Assembly (NCBI GenBank): GCA_002364755.1 | Contig: DEZI01000011.1 | Location: 1-49,807 of the forward strand | Reading direction: 5' to 3' | Length of the DNA: 49,807 nt | From: Stenotrophomonas maltophilia | Lineage (GTDB): Bacteria; Pseudomonadota; Gammaproteobacteria; Xanthomonadales; Xanthomonadaceae | Shown: positions 43,953-49,807 of the stretch, one piece after another | How positions within the stretch are numbered: position 1 is the stretch's first letter | How the letters are laid out: every line of letters begins with the position of its first letter | Position numbers and translations under genes: made by a program | The notes under the pieces: model-generated | Told to the model about the DNA's origin: nothing | Database searches by the model: none | Seen by the model: only the letters and a program-made list of their open reading frames with translations

Positions 43953-44665
43953 CAACGCACTATCCAACGCCGCGCGAGGATGCGCCGCTGGTGGTCTTCG
44001 ACTTCGACCACACCCTCTACGATGGCGATTCGGGCACCCACCTGTTCGCCTCGCTGATCAAGCGCAACCCGCTGCGCATGCTGGCGGCGCTGCTGGTGAC
44101 GCCGATTGCCGGGCCGATGGTGGCGATGCTGCCGACCCGGCGTGCCGGTATTTCGGTCTATGTGTGGATCGGCAGCTTCGGCCTGCACCGCGCGCGTGAC
44201 TTCAACAAGGTCATCGATGCCTACGTGCTGCGCAACGAGGCGCAGATGCGCGCCAAGCTGCTGCCGCAGGCGCTGGAGGTGTTCGCCGCGCACCGGGCCA
44301 AGGGCGACCGCGTGGTGGTCGCCACCGGCGCACCGCCGGAGCTGGCGCGCGCCATCCTCGGCTTCGTGGCCCACCAGGACGTGCCGGTGATCGGCACCGA
44401 GGTCGGCCCGCGCCTGGGCGGGGTCGGTCCGACCCGTCACTGCCACAACGAAGAAAAGATGCGCATGCTGCGCGAGCGCGGCTATGGGCAGATCGACATC
44501 GCCTATTCCGACAGCACCGCCGACCTGCCGCTGCTGCTGGCGGCAAAGGCCCCGGTGGTGGTGAACCCGAAGCCGGGCAAGGTCGCGTTCTTCCGCAGCG
44601 TGCTGCCGGCCGGCACCCGCATCCTCAACTGGGGTTGCGTTGACCGCGGCGGCGAGAAGTCGTAG
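43949..44665 (+). CDS. HAD-superfamily phosphatase (subfamily IB, PgpC-like)
   Basis: 238 residues. HAD motif I FDFDHTLYDGDS (D18 nucleophile, D20), motif II/III region VVVATGAPPE ... EEKMRMLRERG, and motif IV AYSDSTADLPLLLAA. Membrane-proximal helices (LRMLAALLVTPIAGPMVAML) resemble phosphatidylglycerophosphatase C. Coupled by an ATGA overlap to trpC. A role in phospholipid synthesis is inferred; an unrelated small phosphatase is possible. Confidence 0.82.
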   Translation: MTTHYPTPREDAPLVVFDFDHTLYDGDSGTHLFASLIKRNPLRMLAALLVTPIAGPMVAMLPTRRAGISVYVWIGSFGLHRARDFNKVIDAYVLRNEAQMRAKLLPQALEVFAAHRAKGDRVVVATGAPPELARAILGFVAHQDVPVIGTEVGPRLGGVGPTRHCHNEEKMRMLRERGYGQIDIAYSDSTADLPLLLAAKAPVVVNPKPGKVAFFRSVLPAGTRILNWGCVDRGGEKS

Positions 44666-44668
44666 TAC

Positions 44669-44777
44669 GGGGTCAGATCCCCGAAGGGGCTCTGACCCCA
44701 TCGCACGATGACGGATCCGCCGGACATGGCCCGGCGCTACCGATGCGGCGAGGGGTAGCGCCGGGCCATGCCCGGCG
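44669..44777. repeat. Repeat cluster: GGGGTC palindrome and inverted SMAG pair
   Basis: 44669-44699 is GGGGTCAGA ... CTCTGACCCC, the same family as 17798. 44717-44740 and 44755-44777 are opposite-facing GTAGCGCCGGGCCATGCCCGGCG-type copies. They fill the gap between the convergent HAD and permease genes. Confidence 0.85.
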
Positions 44778-44789
44778 AACGTGAAACGC

Positions 44790-45551
44790 TCAGCGCGCCA
44801 GGTACCCGCTCAGCGCATGGCCGATCTGGAACAGGCTGATGGCCAGCACCAGCACGCCCACCGCCACCAGCACCCAGCGCTCCTTCAGCCGCTTCACCAG
44901 CAGCGCCGCCACCGGTGCGGCCATCATGCCGCCGATCAGCAGGCCAGCCACGATCTGCAGGTGATGCAGGCCCATCGACATCAGGAAGGTGGCTGATACC
45001 GTCAGCGTGACCACGAACTCGGACGCGTTCACCGTGCCGATGGTGGTGCGTGCCGGGCCGCCGCGGGCGAGCAGGGTGGAGGTCGCCACCGGGCCCCAGC
45101 CACCGCCGCCGCTGGCATCGAGGAAGCCGGCGACGAAGCCCAGCACGGGCACCCGCTTGACCTCGCCCTTGGGCATCAGCCGACCGGCGGCGCGGGCCAG
45201 GATGATGATGGCCAGCACCAGCAGGTAGAGATAGATGAGCGGGCGTATGACCTCGCCCGGCAGCTGGGTCAGCCCGTAGGCGCCCACCGCACCGCCCACC
45301 GCGCCGGGAATGGCGAGGCGGAAGAACAGGCGTTTATCGACATTGCCGGCGACCAGATGCGACACACCCGAGGCGCCGGTGGTGAACACTTCCGCGGTGT
45401 GGATGGCCGCACTGGCCTGCGCCGGCGGGATGCCCATCGCCAGCATCACCGACGATGACACCAGGCCGAAGGCCATGCCCAGCGCGCCGTCGACCAGCTG
45501 TGCGCCGAGGCCGATGAGGATGAACCACCAGAATTCGCTGCTCAGTTCCAT
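44790..45551 (-). CDS. TSUP-family sulfite/anion permease (TauE/SafE-like)
   Basis: 253 residues, about eight membrane helices in two repeats. LVDGALGMAFGLVSSSVM at the start of repeat 1 and VGFVAGFLDASGGGGWGP-type sequence (FVAGFLDASGGGGWGPV here) in repeat 2 are the family signatures. Likely exports sulfite or an organosulfonate; substrate unknown. Convergent with the HAD gene and in tandem with clp. Confidence 0.88.
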   Translation of the reverse strand: MELSSEFWWFILIGLGAQLVDGALGMAFGLVSSSVMLAMGIPPAQASAAIHTAEVFTTGASGVSHLVAGNVDKRLFFRLAIPGAVGGAVGAYGLTQLPGEVIRPLIYLYLLVLAIIILARAAGRLMPKGEVKRVPVLGFVAGFLDASGGGGWGPVATSTLLARGGPARTTIGTVNASEFVVTLTVSATFLMSMGLHHLQIVAGLLIGGMMAAPVAALLVKRLKERWVLVAVGVLVLAISLFQIGHALSGYLAR

Positions 45552-45613
45552 GCACCGAGCCTAGCGGATGCGCGTGTGCGGGGCGTGCGATGGCAGGTCG
45601 CACGTCCGCGGAG

Positions 45614-45634
45614 CCGCCGGGCGATGCCCGGCGG
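45614..45634. repeat. Short REP-like palindrome
   Basis: CCGCCGGGC/GCCCGGCGG with a short centre, in the 94-bp gap downstream of clp. Confidence 0.6.
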
Positions 45635-45645
45635 ACACGCATCGA

Positions 45646-46311
45646 TCAACGCGTGCCGTACAGCACCACGGTCTTGCCGCGGGCATGCAGCAGGCCGTCG
45701 GTCTGCAGCTTCTTCAGCACGCGGCCGGCCATTTCACGTGAGCAGCCGACCAGGCGTGCCAGTTCCTGGCGCGAGACGCGCAGCTGGCTGCCCTGCGGGT
45801 GGCTCATCGATTCCGGCTCCTGGGCCAGATCGTGCAGGGTGCGCACGATGCGGTCGGTCACGTCCAGGAACGCCAGGCGGCTGGCCTTGCGGCTGGTGTC
45901 GAGCAGGCGCTTGGAGATCTGCTGGCCCAACGCGTACAGCAGGCGCGGGGCGTCGGCCGAGAGCGGGCCCAGGAACAGCTGGTGCAGGCGCTCGTAGCTG
46001 ATTTCGGCCAGTTCACAGGCGGTGCGCGTGCGCAGGATGACCTCGCGGCGGTCCGACTCCACGAACAGGCCCATCTCACCGACGAACTCGCCTGCGCCGA
46101 AATAGCCCAGCACCAGCTCACGGTCGTCATCTTCCTCGGCCATGATCGAAACCGAGCCGCTGATGACGTAATACAGGGTCCCCGCCGGGTCTCCAGGGCG
46201 GAAGACGTCAGTCCGGGTGGGGTACCGCCGCCTGTGGCTGTGAGCCAGGAAGCGGTCGATTGTGGCGATGTCCAAGGCCAATGGGCTGCTAGCTAGGCGC
46301 ACGGTTGACAC
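45646..46311 (-). CDS. clp: Clp, CRP-family c-di-GMP-responsive regulator
   Basis: Homologue of Xanthomonas Clp, a global activator of virulence, motility and secreted-enzyme genes whose DNA binding is blocked by c-di-GMP. Cyclic-nucleotide-binding fold at ~20-125 (YYVISGSVSI, GYFGAGEFVGEMGLF), dimer helix, then CRP helix-turn-helix (LRVSRQELARLVGCSREMAGRVLKKL, ~178-203). Glu90 in RREVILRTRT lines up with E99 of X. campestris Clp, reported as a c-di-GMP-binding residue. The start is a GTG (46309-46311) preceded by GGGAG, giving 221 residues; a GTG at 46347 would add 12. Divergent from speD. Confidence 0.94.
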   Translation of the reverse strand: MSTVRLASSPLALDIATIDRFLAHSHRRRYPTRTDVFRPGDPAGTLYYVISGSVSIMAEEDDDRELVLGYFGAGEFVGEMGLFVESDRREVILRTRTACELAEISYERLHQLFLGPLSADAPRLLYALGQQISKRLLDTSRKASRLAFLDVTDRIVRTLHDLAQEPESMSHPQGSQLRVSRQELARLVGCSREMAGRVLKKLQTDGLLHARGKTVVLYGTR

Positions 46312-46484
46312 GATAGGGGCGCTCCCTCTGCGCATGAACGGATTCACAGGATCGATGGCGGAGCTTAACCAGCGCTCCTGTTAAGGGCAAATAGTGTGCC
46401 AGAGTCGTGAGCTCTTCACGTTCCCCCCGGGGACACTTTGCCCCATAATTCACTCTTTCCCTTCTTACACAGGAATCGACCGCC
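46312..46484. promoter_or_regulatory. Divergent clp/speD control region
   Basis: CGTGA/TCACG with a 5-bp centre (46406-46420) is a perfect dyad resembling a CRP/Clp site (GTGA-N6-TCAC) but one base short. CATAAT at 46444-46449 is a likely speD -10 box with only a poor -35 (TTCCCC at 46421-46426). Confidence 0.5.
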
Positions 46485-47279
46485 GTGGTCAAGCCGTTGC
46501 CTCGCCTGAGGCTGCAGGGTTTCAACAACCTCACCAAGGCGCTGAGCTTCAACATCTATGACGTGTGTTACGCGCGCACCGAAGAGGAGCGTCAGCGTTA
46601 CATTGAATACATCGATGAAGAGTACAACGCCGACAGGCTGACTCAAATCTTGACCGATGTCGCCGAGATCATCGGTGCGAACATCCTGAACGTGGCCCGC
46701 CAGGACTACGATCCGCAGGGTGCCTCGGTGACGATCCTGATCTCCGAAGAGCCGGTGATCGACAAGAAGCAGGCCGGCAAGGAGCTGATCTCCGATGCCG
46801 TGGTTGCGCACATGGACAAGAGCCACATCACTGTCCACACCTACCCGGAGACCCATCCGCAGGAAGGTATCGCGACGTTCCGCGCTGACATCGACGTGGC
46901 CACCTGTGGCGTCATTTCGCCGCTGAAGGCCCTGAACTACCTGATCGAGAGCCTGGAATCGGACATCGTGATCATGGACTACCGCGTCCGTGGCTTCACC
47001 CGCGATGTGAAGGGCAAGAAGCACTACATCGATCACAAGATCAACTCGATCCAGAACTTCCTGGCCAAGAACATCAAGTCGCGTTACGAGATGTTCGACG
47101 TCAACGTCTACCAGGAAAACATCTTCCACACGAAGATGCACCTGAAGGACTTCGACCTGGACCAGTACCTGTTCGAGGAAAAGGCCAAGAACCTGTCGTT
47201 CAAGGAACGCATGAAGATCGAAGCGCTGCTCAAGCGCGAGATCGAAGAGCTGTTCCACGGCCGCAACCTGTCCGAGTAA
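46485..47279 (+). CDS. speD: S-adenosylmethionine decarboxylase proenzyme
   Basis: Supplies aminopropyl groups for spermidine. 264 residues, equal to the E. coli enzyme. Self-cleavage site in MDKSHITVHTYPE between Lys112 and Ser113, the Ser becoming the pyruvoyl group. ADIDVATCGVISPL holds the catalytic Cys. Starts at GTG (46485-46487) with AGGAA upstream. A speE gene is not adjacent. Confidence 0.96.
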   Translation: MVKPLPRLRLQGFNNLTKALSFNIYDVCYARTEEERQRYIEYIDEEYNADRLTQILTDVAEIIGANILNVARQDYDPQGASVTILISEEPVIDKKQAGKELISDAVVAHMDKSHITVHTYPETHPQEGIATFRADIDVATCGVISPLKALNYLIESLESDIVIMDYRVRGFTRDVKGKKHYIDHKINSIQNFLAKNIKSRYEMFDVNVYQENIFHTKMHLKDFDLDQYLFEEKAKNLSFKERMKIEALLKREIEELFHGRNLSE

Positions 47280-47288
47280 GACCCGTGT

Positions 47289-47368
47289 GCGATGCCCTCG
47301 GCATCGCCACCCAGGCGGGACGACCCGCCCCGTGGAACGCGCTTTTTGCGCAGTTTCCAGTTCCACGG
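47289..47368 (+). promoter_or_regulatory. Structured leader upstream of the Gdx/SugE gene
   Basis: Three consecutive hairpins: GCGATGCC/GGCATCGC (47289-47307), GGCGGG-ACGA-CCCGCC (47314-47329), and CCGTGGAAC/GTTCCACGG (47330-47368) with an inner GCGC-T5-GCGC. The ACGA tetraloop is the mark of guanidine-II (mini-ykkC) stems, which normally occur in pairs; here only one is seen. A terminator follows directly. Confidence 0.4.
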
Positions 47369-47382
47369 TGATGTACCGACCC

Positions 47383-47420
47383 ACGGCCCGGTGTGAAAAC
47401 ACCGGGCCGTTTTGTTTTTC
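47383..47420 (+). terminator. Rho-independent terminator between speD and the Gdx gene
   Basis: Perfect 12-bp stem ACGGCCCGGTGT/ACACCGGGCCGT with a GAAA loop, then TTTGTTTTTC. It ends speD transcripts, and could also act as an attenuator for the exporter gene 27 bp downstream. Confidence 0.93.
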
Positions 47421-47446
47421 TTCAACAAGGTGAGGAGCCCCCACTC

Positions 47447-47767
47447 ATGCCCTGGATCTACCTGCTGCTGGCCGGCCTGTTCGAAATCGCCTTCGCGCTC
47501 GGAATGAAGTACTCCGAAGGCTTCAGCAAGCCGCTGCCCACCGTCGCCACCGTAGTGGCGGCGCTGATCAGCCTGTTCCTGATGAGCCAGGCGATGAAGT
47601 CCATCCCGGTCGGAACGGCCTACGCCATCTGGACCGGTATCGGCGCCATGGGCGTGGCGGTGCTGGGCATCTTCCTGTTCAACGACAGCGCCTCGCCGGC
47701 GCGCCTGGCCTGCGTGGCCCTGATCGTGGCAGGCGTGATCGGCCTGAAGCTGGTCTCGCCCAACTGA
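47447..47767 (+). CDS. sugE: SMR-family guanidinium/quaternary ammonium exporter (Gdx/SugE)
   Basis: 106 residues, four membrane helices. The conserved Glu13 in AGLFEIAFALGMKYS is the proton/substrate site, and PVGTAYAIWTGIGAMG is the SugE-type loop and helix 3. The GLFE and KYSEGF pattern is of the Gdx (guanidinium) group rather than EmrE. TGAGGAG precedes the ATG. Functions as an antiparallel dimer in the inner membrane. Confidence 0.92.
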   Translation: MPWIYLLLAGLFEIAFALGMKYSEGFSKPLPTVATVVAALISLFLMSQAMKSIPVGTAYAIWTGIGAMGVAVLGIFLFNDSASPARLACVALIVAGVIGLKLVSPN

Positions 47768-47769
47768 TC

Positions 47770-47822
47770 AGTCGAGCAGGCTCGACTCTACCGTCTGGTA
47801 GCGCCGGGCCATGCCCGGCGGG
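47770..47822. repeat. Two SMAG-type palindromes
   Basis: 47770-47791 is AGTCGAGCAGGCTCGACTCTAC (GTAG on the minus strand). 47798-47822 is GTAGCGCCGGGCCATGCCCGGCG plus G. They lie between the convergent sugE and coq7 genes. Confidence 0.85.
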
Positions 47823-47823
47823 C

Positions 47824-48468
47824 TTACAGCCGGTAAGCGATGTGCTTCATCACCTTCGACGCCAGCGCCATCGCGCCCGGGATCGGGAACGGCAGGCGGC
47901 GGGCGCCGGCCTGTTCGGCGTGCTCCGCGTGGCGGGCCTCGTCTTCCTTCATGACCCGGATGACCGCGCGGCTGCGCAGGTCGCCCGACGGCAGGTCGAC
48001 CAGGTGCTCGTCCAGATGCGCTTCCACCTGGCGCTCGGTTTCGACCACGAAGCCCAGGTTCCAGCCGTCGCCGCGCAGACCGGCCAGGGTGCCGATGGTG
48101 TAGCTGCCGGCATACCAGAGCGGGTTGAACAGGCTGGGGCGGCTGTCCAGCTCGCCCAGCCGGGTGGCGCACCAGGCCAGGTGGTCGGTCTCCTCCTGGG
48201 CCGCTTCCAGCAGGTGCTCGCGGGTGGATGGGTCGCGGGCGACCGCGGCCTGGCCGAAGTACAGGCCCTGGGCGCAGACCTCGCCGACGTGGTTGATCCG
48301 CATCAGGCCGGCTGCGTGGCGGCGCTGCGCCGTGTCCATGCCCGGCTCATCGGTACCGGCGGCCGGGTAGGGGCGCGATGCCGGCGGATTGCCGAACACT
48401 GTGTCCAGGGCGCGCTGCGCCTCGGTCAGCAGGTGGTCCAGCGGGGTGGTCTGGCGGAGCACGGTCAT
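47824..48468 (-). CDS. coq7: Demethoxyubiquinone hydroxylase (Coq7)
   Basis: Adds the C6 hydroxyl in ubiquinone synthesis. 214 residues, a di-iron four-helix bundle with carboxylate/His ligands in MRINHVGEVCAQ, AAQEETDHLAWC and MKEDEARHAEHAEQAG. Peripheral membrane enzyme with hydrophobic helices (GSYTIGTLAGL). Convergent with sugE and divergent from rplM. Confidence 0.95.
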   Translation of the reverse strand: MTVLRQTTPLDHLLTEAQRALDTVFGNPPASRPYPAAGTDEPGMDTAQRRHAAGLMRINHVGEVCAQGLYFGQAAVARDPSTREHLLEAAQEETDHLAWCATRLGELDSRPSLFNPLWYAGSYTIGTLAGLRGDGWNLGFVVETERQVEAHLDEHLVDLPSGDLRSRAVIRVMKEDEARHAEHAEQAGARRLPFPIPGAMALASKVMKHIAYRL

Positions 48469-48544
48469 GGCGGCATGGGTGGGGCGGGGGACCCCCGATT
48501 CTCGCCCGGCCCTGGCCCCCTGCCAACCCGGTACAGGGTCTGGC

Positions 48545-48573
48545 TTGCACCCGGCCTCCGGGGTGAGTACAAT
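48545..48573 (+). promoter_or_regulatory. Sigma70 promoter of rplM-rpsI
   Basis: TTGCAC (48545-48550), 17-bp spacer, TACAAT (48568-48573). The best promoter match in the window; it implies a leader of about 85 nt before rplM. Confidence 0.8.
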
Positions 48574-48664
48574 CCCGCCTCTTACGTTTCACCTTTTCAC
48601 AACGCGCGGCAGAGTTCCGGCGAGCCTTTCGCCGCAATGAGCCCGACCTAACCTAGAGTTCTTC

Positions 48665-49093
48665 ATGAGCACTTTCACTGCCAAGAACGAGACCGTCCAG
48701 CGCGACTGGTACCTCGTCGACGCCGAGGGCAAGACCCTGGGCCGTCTCGCCACCGAGCTGGCCCGCCGTCTGCGTGGCAAGCACAAGCCGGTCTACACCC
48801 CCCACGTTGATACTGGCGACTATCTGGTCGTCATCAATGCAGAAAAGATTGTCGTCACCGGCAAGAAGCTGCAGGACAAGATGTATCACCGTTTCACCGG
48901 TTACATCGGCAACCTGAAGACCGAGTCCCTGGCTCAGGCGCTGGAGCGTCACCCGGAGCGCGTCATCGAGACCGCCGTCAAGGGCATGCTGCCGAAGGGC
49001 CCGCTGGGTCGCCAGATGTACCGCAAGCTCAAGGTCTACGCCGGCACTGAGCATCCGCACGCCGCACAGCAGCCGCAGGTTCTGGATATCTAA
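48665..49093 (+). CDS. rplM: 50S ribosomal protein L13
   Basis: 142 residues, the normal bacterial length. WYLVDAEGKTLGRLATELA near the start, HKPVYTPHVDTGDYLVVINAEKI and the GMLPKGPLGRQMYRKLKVY motif identify it. Two bases separate it from rpsI, the usual pairing. Confidence 0.98.
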   Translation: MSTFTAKNETVQRDWYLVDAEGKTLGRLATELARRLRGKHKPVYTPHVDTGDYLVVINAEKIVVTGKKLQDKMYHRFTGYIGNLKTESLAQALERHPERVIETAVKGMLPKGPLGRQMYRKLKVYAGTEHPHAAQQPQVLDI

Positions 49094-49095
49094 TC

Positions 49096-49488
49096 ATGGC
49101 TATCACTCAAAACTACGGCACTGGCCGCCGCAAGTCCTCCACCGCTCGCGTGTTCCTGCGCAAGGGTTCGGGCAACATCACCGTCAATGGTCGTCCGCTG
49201 GACGAGTTCTTCGGTCGTGAGACCGCGCGCATGATCGTGCGCCAGCCGCTCGAGCTGACCAAGAACACCGAAAGCTTCGACATCCTGGTCACCGCCGCTG
49301 GCGGCGGCACCACCGGCCAGGCCGGTGCGATCCGTCTGGGCATCGCCCGTGCTCTGGTCGAGTACGACGAGACCCTGAAGTCCGAGCTGCGCAAGGCCGG
49401 CTTCATGACCCGTGACGCCCGTGAAGTCGAGCGTAAGAAGGTCGGTCTGCACAAGGCCCGCCGCGCCACCCAGTTCTCCAAGCGCTGA
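49096..49488 (+). CDS. rpsI: 30S ribosomal protein S9
   Basis: 130 residues with YGTGRRKSSTARVFL at the start and the conserved basic C-terminus ending in FSKR, which reaches the tRNA in the P site. GGGGTTGQAGAIRLGIARAL-type core (AAGGGTTGQAGAIRLGIA here) is canonical. Last gene of the unit. Confidence 0.98.
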   Translation: MAITQNYGTGRRKSSTARVFLRKGSGNITVNGRPLDEFFGRETARMIVRQPLELTKNTESFDILVTAAGGGTTGQAGAIRLGIARALVEYDETLKSELRKAGFMTRDAREVERKKVGLHKARRATQFSKR

Positions 49489-49807
49489 TCCACTGCGCCC
49501 AGAGCTACAAAAAGCCCGGCCTTTGGCCGGGCTTTTTGCGTTATGGGCTTGCGGACAGGCATTTCACCTTGTCCCCGCGCCGTTGGCGCGCCCCCTTCAA
49601 CAAGAAGGGGGCTCTTCTCCAGAGGCGCAGTGGTGGCCTGGAGGTCGGGTGCCAAGGGTGGAGTGCGTGACCAGGTTGCTGGCCAGCGGTCGGCACTACC
49701 CGTGGTGGTGGTCTTTCTGCAGAGGAGCCTCCTTGATGTTCAAGGGGGCGCGCCGACAGGCGCGGGGCCAAGGTGGAATGCGCGACCAAATTAAAAAAGA
49801 AAAGGCC
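49489..49807. other. Right edge without genes, repeat-rich
   Basis: After the terminator, 49585-49601 and 49738-49754 form a 17-bp inverted repeat with one mismatch (GGCGCGCCCCCTT core). GCCAAGGGTGGAGTGCGTGA at 49651 and GCCAAGGTGGAATGCGCGA at 49767 are imperfect direct repeats. A GGCCAGCGGTCGGCACTAC palindrome-like element lies near 49681-49699. No gene is supported before the window ends. Confidence 0.5.
49509..49537. terminator. Rho-independent terminator after rpsI
   Basis: AAAAAGCCCGGCC-TTT-GGCCGGGCTTTTT, a perfect 13-bp stem counting the A/U pairs, with U-tract on both strands. Confidence 0.95.

Noticed and set aside
47281..47382. Guanidine-I (ykkC) or guanidine-III riboswitch before sugE
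   Set aside because: The conserved core sequences of those classes are not present. Only a single ACGA-loop stem of guanidine-II type is seen, reported as a tentative finding.

Overview
The window is a GC-rich gammaproteobacterial chromosome segment that I assign to the Stenotrophomonas maltophilia complex (Xanthomonadaceae). The reasons are GTAG-capped palindromic repeats of the SMAG type at many gene ends, a Clp-type CRP homologue with the Xanthomonas c-di-GMP-binding region, and xanthomonad-style gene neighbourhoods (trp cluster - clp - speD - coq7 - rplM/rpsI; tryptophan and tyrosine catabolism near a 2-oxo acid dehydrogenase operon). There are no tRNA or rRNA genes, insertion sequences, prophage or CRISPR arrays. 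Most of the window is ordinary core genome.

Layout. 1-9 kb: osmoregulated glucan phosphoglycerol transferase (opgB), a UbiB-type kinase-like protein, a DUF808/YedI membrane protein, a diguanylate cyclase with an I-site, an NAD(P)-binding protein coupled to a WYL regulator, and a VOC protein. 9-13 kb: a leftward operon for E1 alpha, E1 beta and E2 of a 2-oxo acid dehydrogenase, with a small tandem SH3 protein between E1 beta and E2. 13-24 kb: kynA, a POT peptide transporter, a thioredoxin-fold lipoprotein, a MarR regulator divergent from hppD-hmgA (tyrosine degradation), lipoproteins and a Ca/Na exchanger. 24-30 kb: a leftward, translationally coupled Mrp/Mnh Na+/H+ antiporter operon (AB fusion, C, D, E, F, G). 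30-35.6 kb: an Mpo1-like protein, purC, a J-domain membrane protein, rpe, a GNAT enzyme, an orphan protein and a YegS lipid kinase. 35.6-39 kb: the main accessory module, an ankyrin lipoprotein divergent from a lipase with a C-terminal XVIPCD-like domain. 39-44.7 kb: trpE - SIMPL protein - trpG - trpD - trpC - HAD phosphatase. 44.7-49.5 kb: a TSUP permease, clp, speD, a Gdx/SugE exporter, coq7, rplM and rpsI.

How the parts fit. The bkd/pdh-type operon, kynA, hppD and hmgA form an amino-acid catabolism block, while the trp cluster makes tryptophan. The diguanylate cyclase and Clp are two ends of c-di-GMP signalling. The lipase and ankyrin lipoprotein look like a toxin/immunity pair for the Xanthomonadales antibacterial type IV secretion system.

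The points most worth a second look are: (1) the XVIPCD-type lipase and its divergent ankyrin lipoprotein; (2) a candidate trp leader ORF before trpE with a Trp-Trp-Arg-Trp-Trp run and a stretch complementary to the trpE ribosome-binding site; (3) the SH3 protein in the dehydrogenase operon; (4) a multi-hairpin leader before the Gdx exporter with an ACGA-capped stem; (5) a strong minus-strand terminator with no gene upstream of it. All functional calls come from reading sequence and remembered family features; no database search was run.
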